A stretch of 5,969 bases of DNA, taken from positions 1-5,969 of the forward strand of contig DATDWF010000075.1 of the NCBI GenBank assembly GCA_035289745.1. Reading direction: 5' to 3'. The notes beneath the pieces were generated by a model. It was not told the origin of the DNA, searched no databases, and saw only the letters and a list, made by a program, of their open reading frames with translations. Positions 1 to 5,645 of the stretch are shown here, in pieces. Numbering within the stretch: the stretch's first letter is position 1; the number at the start of each line of letters is the position of its first letter. This DNA comes from JAUYQE01 sp035289745. Lineage in GTDB: Archaea; Nanobdellota; Nanobdellia; Woesearchaeales; GW2011-AR9. The position numbers were made by a program, and so were the translations under genes.

Positions 1-1
1 A

Positions 2-1252
2 CAAGAGAGTGAAATTAAAGAATTGTTATCTTTCCTTCCAATTTGGATTGTAACAAACCTATCAGCAAAAAATAGTCTACCATTGAAAGAGAATCTTTTT
101 GATTTGTTAATTATTGATGAAGCATCACAATGTGATATTGCTTCAGCTTTACCTCTTTTTTACAGGGCAAAACAAGTAGTTATTATTGGAGATCCTAAAC
201 AATTAAAACATATCTCGTTGCTTAAGGAAACAGAAGATATAAAAATGGCTTCAAAAAATAAGATATCTGAATTATACTTAGATTATGCTTATAGTAAAAA
301 TTCTCTTTATGATATTACTGAAAGAATAATTAAAAGTAAAAATAAAACACCAAAATTATTAAATCAACATTATCGGTCTTGCAGAGACATAATAAGCTTT
401 TCAAATGAATATTTTTATGAGAAAAAATTAAACATAATGACTGATGAAGATAAATTAATTTCTAACAGCATCTACCCCAGAGGGGTTAAGTGGATAGATG
501 TCCAGGGTAAAACTAACCAAACTAAGAGTCCATCTAATAAAGAGGAAGCAATAGAAATAATAAAGATTCTTAAAAGTTTTCATAAATCAAAATTGAAGAA
601 GATTTCTTTCGGAGTTGTAACCTTGTTTAGGGCTCAGATGGACTTAATTGCTGACATGATTAAAAAAACCAAAGAACTAGAAAAAATGGATATTACGGTA
701 GGAACCACGCATAGATTTCAGGGAGATGAAAAAGACATAATTATCTTCTCACCAGCAATATCACAGGGTATAAAACAAACAACACTTAACTGGATTCATA
801 CAACTAGCCAATTACTGAATGTTGCTATTACAAGAGCAAGAAGTGTCCTAATAATTGTAGGTGATAAGAAAAAATGTAATGAGGCAGGAGGTTTTCTTAA
901 AAGTTTATTGGAACACGCTGAATCTAGGAAAGAGTTAGACATTGATTTTGATTCGCCTATTGAAGAGAAATTATTCAAACAACTAACTAAAGAGGGAGTT
1001 AAAGTTCTCCCCCAATATGAAACAAAAATAAGAGGGGGAAAATTTTATAGGCTTGATTTTGCTTTGTTCATAAATGACAATAAATATGATGTTGAAATTG
1101 ATGGCGATAAAGCCCATTCTCAAAAAATTGAATCTGATATTTTAAGAGATATTCATCTAAGAATTGATGAATGGAAAATAAGAAGATATCAAGCGAGCGA
1201 AATTAATAATGATCTTAAAAGAGTTGTAGAAGAAATTAAAAGACTTTGTTAA
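2..1252 (+). CDS. SF1 (UPF1/DNA2-like) helicase fused to C-terminal Vsr/DUF559-like nuclease, 5' partial
   Basis: The reading frame is open to the left window edge, so the N-terminal part with the Walker A motif lies outside; the TTG at 23 is not the real start. Numbering from that TTG, I see motif II DEASQ (32-36), motif III GDPKQL (56-61), a QHYRSC motif IV (115-120), motif V TTHRFQGDEKD (228-238) and motif VI NVAITRAR (266-273). These define the AAA_11/AAA_12 type of superfamily 1 helicase. Residues about 308-400 form a PD-(D/E)XK-like nuclease domain: SPIEEKLF (311-318), LDFALF with D345, VEIDGDKAH with E358 and D360, then a D-x3-R-x3-L stretch ending in RRYQ. That layout matches DUF559/MTES_1575 and Vsr-type nucleases. 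The protein ends just after this domain. Expected role is ATP-driven unwinding coupled to DNA cleavage, in defence or repair (inferred). Codon use is extremely AT-rich, unlike the neighbours, suggesting transfer. Helicase call is firm, nuclease call good, role open. Confidence 0.85.
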   Translation, partial: QESEIKELLSFLPIWIVTNLSAKNSLPLKENLFDLLIIDEASQCDIASALPLFYRAKQVVIIGDPKQLKHISLLKETEDIKMASKNKISELYLDYAYSKNSLYDITERIIKSKNKTPKLLNQHYRSCRDIISFSNEYFYEKKLNIMTDEDKLISNSIYPRGVKWIDVQGKTNQTKSPSNKEEAIEIIKILKSFHKSKLKKISFGVVTLFRAQMDLIADMIKKTKELEKMDITVGTTHRFQGDEKDIIIFSPAISQGIKQTTLNWIHTTSQLLNVAITRARSVLIIVGDKKKCNEAGGFLKSLLEHAESRKELDIDFDSPIEEKLFKQLTKEGVKVLPQYETKIRGGKFYRLDFALFINDNKYDVEIDGDKAHSQKIESDILRDIHLRIDEWKIRRYQASEINNDLKRVVEEIKRLC

Positions 1253-1259
1253 CGAGAGA

Positions 1260-1355
1260 GCCCTTAACTAACGGTAAAACTACAAGTGTTTCTGCCCTTA
1301 ACTGAACGTGATAATGCTTGTGAGTGCCCTACACCGAACTTGCTCACTACGTTCG
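1260..1355. repeat. Three degenerate direct repeats after the helicase gene
   Basis: Units begin GCCCTTAACT at 1260, GCCCTTAACTGAACGTG at 1294 and GCCCTACACCGAACTTG at 1326, with spacings of 34 and 32 bases. Units one and two share ten identical leading bases. Units two and three agree at 13 of 17 positions. They sit between the AT-rich helicase and the GC-richer groEL region. Origin is unknown: they could be remnants of a mobile-element end or an old tandem duplication. Chance similarity cannot be excluded for unit three. Confidence 0.5.
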
Positions 1356-1376
1356 CACCCAGACATAAAGTCTGGG
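1335..1376. repeat. Two tandem inverted repeats (possible hairpins)
   Basis: The first is CGAAC (1335-1339) paired with GTTCG (1351-1355) around an 11-base loop. The second is CCCAGAC (1358-1364) paired with GTCTGGG (1370-1376) around ATAAA, a perfect 7-bp stem. No T-tract follows on either strand, so a simple intrinsic terminator for the helicase gene is not supported. Adjacent hairpins like these occur at ends of some single-strand transposons and in protein-binding sites, but no transposase is present here. Confidence 0.55.
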
Positions 1377-1429
1377 GGACATAACATCATTAACCGCACC
1401 TTTCAAAAAACCAAAAACAGAAAGAAAAT

Positions 1430-1460
1430 AAAAAAACACCCCAGAGCCTTTCGGCCCTAG
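1430..1460 (-). terminator. Intrinsic terminator of groES-groEL
   Basis: On the minus strand an 8-bp stem (CTAGGGCC / GGCTCTGG, with two G-U pairs) closed by a GAAA tetraloop spans 1460-1441 and overlaps the groEL stop codon. It is followed by GGTG and then seven T residues (1436-1430), with more T-rich sequence beyond. This is a standard rho-independent terminator shape. T-rich tracts also stop archaeal transcription. Confidence 0.8.
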
Positions 1461-3073
1461 AGCACAATCATCGGCGACATTTTGTCTTTGTCTTTCTCTT
1501 CGTCGAAGTCCGTGACGATGGATTCCGTCGTCAGCACCATCGCCGCGATGGAAGCAGCGTTCTGCACGCCGCAGCGGACAACTTTCGTCGGATCAATCAC
1601 ACCCGTCGCAAAGAGGTCTTCAAAGACGTCCTTCTTGGCATTATAGCCGACATTTTCGTTCGTTTCCGTGCGCAAGCGAGCGACGACTTCCGCACTCTCT
1701 TTGCCGGCATTGCAAGCGATCTGGCGCAGGGGCTCTTCAAGCGCCCGGCGCATGATATCGACGCCGATCTGCTGGTCGCCCGGTAAGGAAAGCCGCTTCA
1801 GCACTTTGGCCGCATGCAGCAATGTCAATCCACCCCCCGGAATGACGCCTTCTTCGACGGCGGCTTTCGTGGCGTTCAGCGCATCGTCGATGCGCATCTT
1901 CTTCTCTTTCATCTCGGTTTCCGTGACTGCGCCCACTTTGATCACGGCCACGCCGCCGGAGAGTTTTGCCAAGCGTTTCTTCAGGTCTTTCTTTTTGTAC
2001 TCCATGTCGGCTGCTTCGACTTGCATCTCCAGCATCTTCCGGCGCTGGTCGATATTACTTTTAGCGCCTTTGCCTTCGACGATGATGGTCTTGTCGCTTT
2101 CGACTTTGATCCGCCGGGCGGAGCCCAGCCATCCCTCATCAAAGTCCTCGAGCTTCATGTCTTTCTGCTCGCTGACGACTTTCGCTCCAGTCAAGATAGC
2201 AATATCTTCCAGCATCTCTTTCTGCTCGTCGCCAAATCCTGGTGCTTTGACCGCACAGACTTTCAGCGATCCGCGGATGATGTTCAGGATCAACGCCGTC
2301 TGCGCCTCTCCGTCGATATCCTCAGCCACAATGAACAAAGGCCGGCCTTCCCGGGCCACTTTCTCCAGCACCGGAATAAGCTGCTTGACGGTGCTGATCT
2401 TCTTATCCACCAGCAGGATGTACGGCTCTTCGAACTCGGCGAGCATCTTCTCGTGGTCCGTCACCATATACGGCGAGATGAAGCCCCGCTCGAACTGCAT
2501 GCCTTCCACCAAGTCCAGGCTGGTTTCCATGCTCTTGGCTTCTTCGACGGTAATCACGCCGTTATTGCCCACTTTCTCCATGGCATCGGCAATGAGCTTG
2601 CCAATCTCCTCATCGTTATTGGCTGAGATGGTCGCCACTTGCACGATCTTCTGCTTGTCTTTGACCGGCACGCTTTTCTCTTTCAGATTGCGGACGACCT
2701 CTTCCGTGGCTTTCTCGATGCCCCGCTTCACATCCATAGGATTGGCTCCAGAAGTAATATTCTTCAGCCCTTCGGTCACCAGTGCTTGTGCGAGTAACGT
2801 TGCGGTAGTTGTTCCATCACCGGCAGTGTCCTGCGTCTTGGAAGCCACTTCTTTCACCAGCTTGGCACCCATGTTCTCAAACTTGTCGCGCAGCTCGATC
2901 TCTTTGGCAATGGTTACGCCGTCATTGGTAACCAGCGGCGTGCCCATCTTGTCCAGAACGACATATCGGCCTTTTGGGCCGAGAGTAATCTTAACGGTAT
3001 CCGCTACTTTGTTGATGCCCCGCAGCAAGGCTTGCCGGGCATGCTCATTGAACATAATTTGTTTTGCACTCAT
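1457..3073 (-). CDS. groEL: Group I chaperonin GroEL (60 kDa, Hsp60)
   Basis: This is the ATP-dependent folding chamber of the cytoplasm: two seven-membered rings that enclose unfolded proteins under a GroES lid. The 538-residue length is normal for the family. Visible landmarks are the nucleotide-binding GPKGR (32-36), the GDGTTTAT loop (85-92), IDDALNATKAA (395-405) carrying the ATPase aspartate, and the family signature AAVEEGVIPGGG (404-415). The central stretch from about 190 to 375 corresponds to the substrate- and GroES-binding apical domain. The start ATG overlaps the groES stop as ATGA and has GGAGG nine bases upstream, so the two are translated in tandem. The C-terminus ends in a charged stretch and PMIVL, without the Gly-Gly-Met repeat tail found in many bacterial GroELs. 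No frameshift or missing domain is seen. Identification is certain; whether the host is bacterial or archaeal is not. Confidence 0.99.
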   Translation of the reverse strand: MSAKQIMFNEHARQALLRGINKVADTVKITLGPKGRYVVLDKMGTPLVTNDGVTIAKEIELRDKFENMGAKLVKEVASKTQDTAGDGTTTATLLAQALVTEGLKNITSGANPMDVKRGIEKATEEVVRNLKEKSVPVKDKQKIVQVATISANNDEEIGKLIADAMEKVGNNGVITVEEAKSMETSLDLVEGMQFERGFISPYMVTDHEKMLAEFEEPYILLVDKKISTVKQLIPVLEKVAREGRPLFIVAEDIDGEAQTALILNIIRGSLKVCAVKAPGFGDEQKEMLEDIAILTGAKVVSEQKDMKLEDFDEGWLGSARRIKVESDKTIIVEGKGAKSNIDQRRKMLEMQVEAADMEYKKKDLKKRLAKLSGGVAVIKVGAVTETEMKEKKMRIDDALNATKAAVEEGVIPGGGLTLLHAAKVLKRLSLPGDQQIGVDIMRRALEEPLRQIACNAGKESAEVVARLRTETNENVGYNAKKDVFEDLFATGVIDPTKVVRCGVQNAASIAAMVLTTESIVTDFDEEKDKDKMSPMIVL

Positions 3074-3360
3074 ACGACATCGCCTCCGATCTTTGCCATG
3101 ACATCTTCAAATTTTATCAGCAAGAACTTCTTGTGCTCAATTTCCAGCTCTTCACTGCTGTAGCCGCCGTAAATAACCTTATCGCCTTTCTTCAGCGGCA
3201 GGTCTTTGCCGTCTTTAAACGTGCCGACGGCTACCACGATGCCTTCTTTTTTCTCTTTGCGGGCATCCTCGGGGATGTAAATCCCACCCGTGGTCTTCTT
3301 TTCTTTCTCCGCCTGTTCAAGCAAAACGCGCTCGCCAAGGGGCTTAATGGTTGGTATCAT
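3070..3360 (-). CDS. groES: Co-chaperonin GroES (Hsp10)
   Basis: GroES forms the seven-subunit lid that caps GroEL and triggers release of the substrate into the chamber. The 96-residue protein has the family layout: an N-terminal IKPLGERVLL strand (5-14), a charged mobile loop containing TTGGIYIPEDA (23-33) whose hydrophobic Ile-Tyr-Ile would contact GroEL, the GIVVAVG strand (40-46), the KKGDKVIYGGY segment (57-67), and a C-terminal strand leading to the last helix. I chose the ATG at 3360: GGAGG lies eight bases upstream, whereas the in-frame GTG at 3369 overlaps that same GGAGG and could not use it. The gene is first in the operon, and its stop overlaps the groEL start. The Ile-Tyr-Ile tripeptide differs from the E. 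coli Ile-Val-Leu but matches a form seen in other lineages. Confidence 0.98.
   Translation of the reverse strand: MIPTIKPLGERVLLEQAEKEKKTTGGIYIPEDARKEKKEGIVVAVGTFKDGKDLPLKKGDKVIYGGYSSEELEIEHKKFLLIKFEDVMAKIGGDVV
3083..3087 (-). promoter_or_regulatory. Ribosome binding site of groEL inside groES
   Basis: GGAGG on the minus strand lies within the codons for the last Gly-Gly of GroES, nine bases before the groEL ATG. With the ATGA overlap this points to coupled translation and fixes the groEL start at 3073. Confidence 0.9.
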
Positions 3361-3368
3361 AGGATACA

Positions 3369-3373
3369 CCTCC
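3369..3373 (-). promoter_or_regulatory. Ribosome binding site of groES
   Basis: GGAGG on the minus strand, eight bases before the ATG at 3360. It decides that start over the upstream in-frame GTG. Confidence 0.9.
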
Positions 3374-3422
3374 GATTGTTTTTGTTAAATAGGAGAGAGT
3401 GGCATGTTCATGGCCTGCTCTG

Positions 3423-3484
3423 CTATCTTTACTGATATTTTTAGCAAGAGTCTCAGAGCACGAGAGTCTTCATCTATCTTTACT
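3423..3484 (-). repeat. Perfect 11-bp direct repeat upstream of groES
   Basis: CTATCTTTACT occurs at 3423-3433 and again at 3474-3484; on the groES strand it reads AGTAAAGATAG. The copies are 51 bp apart start to start, about five helical turns, so both would face the same side of the DNA. Each is preceded on the groES strand by an A-rich TATA-like stretch. A pair of regulator sites or a duplicated promoter element is possible; chance is not excluded. Confidence 0.6.
3434..3444 (-). promoter_or_regulatory. Candidate TATA-like promoter box for groES
   Basis: On the minus strand CTAAAAATATC lies about 80 bases before the groES ATG. If used as an archaeal TATA box, transcription would begin near 3413 and leave a leader of roughly 50 bases carrying the GGAGG site. 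No good bacterial -35/-10 pair with proper spacing stands out. Tentative. Confidence 0.3.
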
Positions 3485-3584
3485 TTTTAACTCCTACAGA
3501 ACCACGTCCTCAAACTCTGTCTTTTCTGGAGGTGTTCTTTATAAACTTTATGCAGGGCAAAGGCATCTTTCGCATGGCTCTGCG

Positions 3585-3626
3585 GAGCAGGCTGCTCTGG
3601 GGCAGTTTTTTTCGTCTGTTTTTTTT
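3585..3626 (+). terminator. Terminator-like hairpin with two T-runs
   Basis: A GC-rich block can fold as CTGCT / GGCAG (3592-3596 with 3601-3605), or alternatively as GAGCAG / CTGCTC (3585-3590 with 3592-3597). It is followed by seven T (3606-3612) and then eight T (3619-3626). It looks like an intrinsic terminator on the plus strand but has no plus-strand gene in front of it. It could end a small RNA or short leader starting in the spacer, or simply be low-complexity sequence. Confidence 0.35.
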
Positions 3627-3714
3627 ATCTGTAGCCCTCTGCCAGCGCTTTTTAAAAAATGTTTTGAAAAACTGTTCTGGAAAAAAGTTTAAGCTCCTCA
3701 AGCACTTTTTCTCC

Positions 3715-3729
3715 AAGAAGATTTTAATA
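3715..3729 (+). promoter_or_regulatory. Candidate archaeal-style BRE/TATA box for the unknown gene
   Basis: AAGAAG followed by ATTTTAATA has its AT-rich centre about 26 bases before the ATG at 3751. That is the usual TATA-to-start distance in archaea, so the transcript would be leaderless or nearly so. Inference from sequence pattern only. Confidence 0.35.
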
Positions 3730-3750
3730 GGAGCTGTTCTTTGGAGCGTC

Positions 3751-4599
3751 ATGGATATGTTGGACACTTCTCCGATTAAAGACGCAGCAGCCGATTTGGA
3801 AATGCTGGTGAAAAGCCTGGGAAAGAAACGCTTTCGGCGGAATGTTCGCCATCTCGGCGTTCTGGCTGCTGGGGGCCTGGGCCTGTGCTTTACGCCGGCT
3901 GCACCTCTTGGCTTGTTTTTTCTCCCTCTCTTTTTTGTGAACGGGATGAAAGCAGTGCAACATCATCTGGAATATCGCTTTGGAAAACGCTTTGATCGGT
4001 TTAATGACGTAGTGGCGGTTCATGATGACAGTGTTGCTGTGGCGATGGAGTATCCCTCCTTGCCGATGTTCTATGCTTCCCGGCCTCTGGAAGAGCAGCC
4101 GGAAAAATATCTGCCATACCAGATTGCGATGCATGAAAAAGCGAGAGAAAAGCTGGAAGTGCGCTTGGCGGTCGGGCAATCAACATTACTTGAGCAGCTG
4201 GAAGTAGAACAGATTATTGAGAAAAGAGTGCCCCCGGCTGCAGAGCGGGGCATGCTCACCAACTTCTTCGACTTGCTGGGCCAAATTCCTCTTGTCGCTT
4301 TTAACGGCGGCTCCCGAAAAACGCTGTTAGGCGAGATGATAGTCGACGGCAAAGTAGAAGTGGCCGCTTATGAGCTCCTGCAGGCTGCTTTTGGATATGG
4401 AGCTGAGTTCTTCGCTGCGGCAGAAAAAGAGTATGCCCCTTCATTTTCTCCCGAGCTGCAGGGCCAGCTGCAAAGGTGCCACCATCTTGTTCAAGAAACG
4501 GGCTATGCCGCTCGCCGGTTGCGGGACACGCAGCACAATCTTGTCCGCTCTTTTGAGCGGCGCTATGAACATCTGGTGGGGGTTCCCTACGGCACTTGA
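3751..4599 (+). CDS. Unrecognised protein with N-terminal hydrophobic hairpin
   Basis: I do not recognise this 282-residue protein. From the ATG at 3751 it has a short acidic start (1-19), a basic KKRFRR cluster (25-30), then a hydrophobic stretch of about 30 residues (35-64) broken by a Pro-Ala-Ala-Pro turn. This could form a membrane hairpin or one long membrane helix. The remainder is soluble in character. It includes charged, probably helical stretches at about 110-160 and 233-273 and a hydrophobic segment around 170-185. No catalytic or metal-binding motif is evident. Start choice: ATG 3751 has GGAG only four bases upstream but sits about 26 bases after a TATA-like box; ATG 3757 has GGAG at ten bases and is the alternative. 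Codon use matches groEL, so it appears native. It diverges from groES and converges on the metalloprotease gene, with 47 bases between the stops and no clear terminator there. Confidence 0.8.
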   Translation: MDMLDTSPIKDAAADLEMLVKSLGKKRFRRNVRHLGVLAAGGLGLCFTPAAPLGLFFLPLFFVNGMKAVQHHLEYRFGKRFDRFNDVVAVHDDSVAVAMEYPSLPMFYASRPLEEQPEKYLPYQIAMHEKAREKLEVRLAVGQSTLLEQLEVEQIIEKRVPPAAERGMLTNFFDLLGQIPLVAFNGGSRKTLLGEMIVDGKVEVAAYELLQAAFGYGAEFFAAAEKEYAPSFSPELQGQLQRCHHLVQETGYAARRLRDTQHNLVRSFERRYEHLVGVPYGT

Positions 4600-4646
4600 A
4601 ATGCTCAAAATCCCACCACTCTCTGAGCGGCGGTAAGAAGTGCCTA

Positions 4647-5546
4647 TCAGAAAGCTACGGGGACTTCCGGCACCGATAGTTCTCCGCGAATAAGCGAGGA
4701 GTGAATCTCTTCTGCCGTCTTTTCCTGCTGCAACAATTGCTGCACAAAAGCAAACGCCACATTATGCAGCCCATTTTCTGCGGGCTGTTCGCTGATGAAT
4801 GCATTCTGCAGCCCGGCAATATTATGCTCTTTCACAACGTTCATCCAGGCTAGGGAGAACGCGTACGCTTTGGCTTCTTCATCGTGCGGACTGGCTAAAG
4901 GAAGGGAGAGGGCATGGCCGAGCTCATGGCCGATCGTCAGCAGCACTCTTCCCAGCGAGCCGTTCAGCACAAAGATTTCGGACAGCAGCCCGTGGGGCTT
5001 GCGGTTGATGGATAAGCCCACCGTTCCGGGATGTGAAGCGATCTTTCGGAAAGCGTTCTCGTCAAGGACGCCGAGCATGATATCAACGGGAAAAGGCTCG
5101 TTGCACATTTTTGAAAAAGCCTCTTCGACGAACGGGCGGATCTCTTCGGCTTTGCCGACGAACTTACCTTCTTTGCCGGGCTTGAGGAAAGAGGTGGGGT
5201 TGAAGTGATATTCACGATGGATGGGAAGATGCACAGGAGATTCTTCACTACGATGTGCCATCGAGTACGATAGTTGTTGCGGTTCTTTTGGCGTGCCATA
5301 AGAGAGGGCAGAAGAGTGCAAAGCCGGGAAAATGGAAGCATAGGAAGCGAACGGCGTGTTGGCGAGAGCTGGCGCATATGCCGGAAATGGTAGGAATTCG
5401 CTGGCTTCATACGTCTCGTGGGGCACGCTGGAGGCCGAATAGGCAATGGTTTCCAGAGCGCTATAGCTGCTGCGGCCACTTTCTGCTCCGGAATATCCTT
5501 CTGCTGGTCCATCGCAGGGGGCATAGGACTGTCGCATAGTATACAT
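4647..5546 (-). CDS. Putative zinc metalloprotease (HELGH) with tyrosine-periodic N-terminal region
   Basis: The 299-residue protein carries HELGH at 207-211, the HExxH zinc site in which the two histidines bind zinc and the glutamate acts as catalytic base. DEEAKAYAF follows at 222-230, and E223 or E224 would be the third ligand, as in gluzincins; the HExxH, short spacer, E-x-A-x-A-F pattern also recalls M78 (ImmA/IrrE) peptidases. The domain spans about residues 125-290. Before it lies a low-complexity region (1-100) rich in Tyr, Ser, Ala and Pro, with tyrosines at 8, 18, 28, 36, 46, 57, 69, 83 and 94. No signal peptide, lipobox or membrane helix is seen. The ATG at 5546 has only GGGG four bases before it but lies about 30 bases after a TATA-like box; ATG 5537 is the alternative. 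Substrate unknown. The metalloprotease fold is likely, the precise family is not settled. Confidence 0.7.
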   Translation of the reverse strand: MYTMRQSYAPCDGPAEGYSGAESGRSSYSALETIAYSASSVPHETYEASEFLPFPAYAPALANTPFASYASIFPALHSSALSYGTPKEPQQLSYSMAHRSEESPVHLPIHREYHFNPTSFLKPGKEGKFVGKAEEIRPFVEEAFSKMCNEPFPVDIMLGVLDENAFRKIASHPGTVGLSINRKPHGLLSEIFVLNGSLGRVLLTIGHELGHALSLPLASPHDEEAKAYAFSLAWMNVVKEHNIAGLQNAFISEQPAENGLHNVAFAFVQQLLQQEKTAEEIHSSLIRGELSVPEVPVAF

Positions 5547-5570
5547 AGTACCCCAGAGAAAGGCTTTTCA

Positions 5571-5586
5571 GGCTTTTAATGTTTCG
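5571..5586 (-). promoter_or_regulatory. Candidate archaeal-style BRE/TATA box for the metalloprotease gene
   Basis: On the minus strand CGAAAC followed by ATTAAAAG ends about 25 bases before the ATG at 5546. This resembles a purine-rich BRE plus TATA box and would give a nearly leaderless transcript. The gene would then have its own promoter rather than depend on the cupredoxin-like gene upstream. Tentative. Confidence 0.3.
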
Positions 5587-5645
5587 TAAGAAAGTGAGAC
5601 AGAAAAGTCAATAGGTCTCTTCGGGGGTCTTACGATGAAAAGAGC

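Larger units (their letters stand above)
3374..3750. other. Divergent spacer between groES and the unknown gene; no convincing gene
   Basis: This 377-base stretch is rich in T and A runs. Its open frames translate into Phe/Lys/Leu-rich strings typical of untranslated DNA. The frame of the rightward gene stays open back to a GTG at 3532, but that extension has such a composition. The spacer must hold the promoters for both flanking transcription units. A palindromic TTTATAAA box (3538-3545) could work in either direction. I see no CIRCE element (TTAGCACTC-N9-GAGTGCTAA), so HrcA-type control is not supported. Confidence 0.7.

Noticed and set aside
1253..1380. CRISPR-like or integron attC-like array
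   Set aside because: The three units are too divergent and too few for CRISPR, and the paired core sites of attC are not present.
1814..2626. Second open frame of 270 codons antisense to groEL
   Set aside because: It is His/Phe/Asp-rich shadow sequence in another frame of the same strand, with no ribosome binding site and no motif.
1668..3101. Long open frame of 477 codons antisense to groEL
   Set aside because: It mirrors groEL codon positions, its translation is Ser/Arg/Phe-rich with no recognisable domain, and groEL on the other strand is certain.
3440..3470. Possible CIRCE-like heat-shock operator (TTAGCA with nearby GAG repeats)
   Set aside because: Only TTAGCA matches. The inverted GAGTGCTAA half is absent; the AGAGTCT copies are direct, not inverted.
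3532..3750. N-terminal extension of the unknown gene back to GTG 3532
   Set aside because: The extension translates T- and A-runs into Phe/Lys/Leu strings, contains the terminator-like block, and the GTG overlaps its own GGAGG. ATG 3751 or 3757 is better placed.
4795..5208. Open frames antisense to the metalloprotease gene
   Set aside because: They run opposite the zinc-site coding sequence, lack ribosome binding sites and show no domain.
5610..5640. Hairpin terminator after the cupredoxin-like gene
   Set aside because: The two GGTCT copies around TTCGGGG are direct repeats and cannot pair, and only short T-rich stretches follow.
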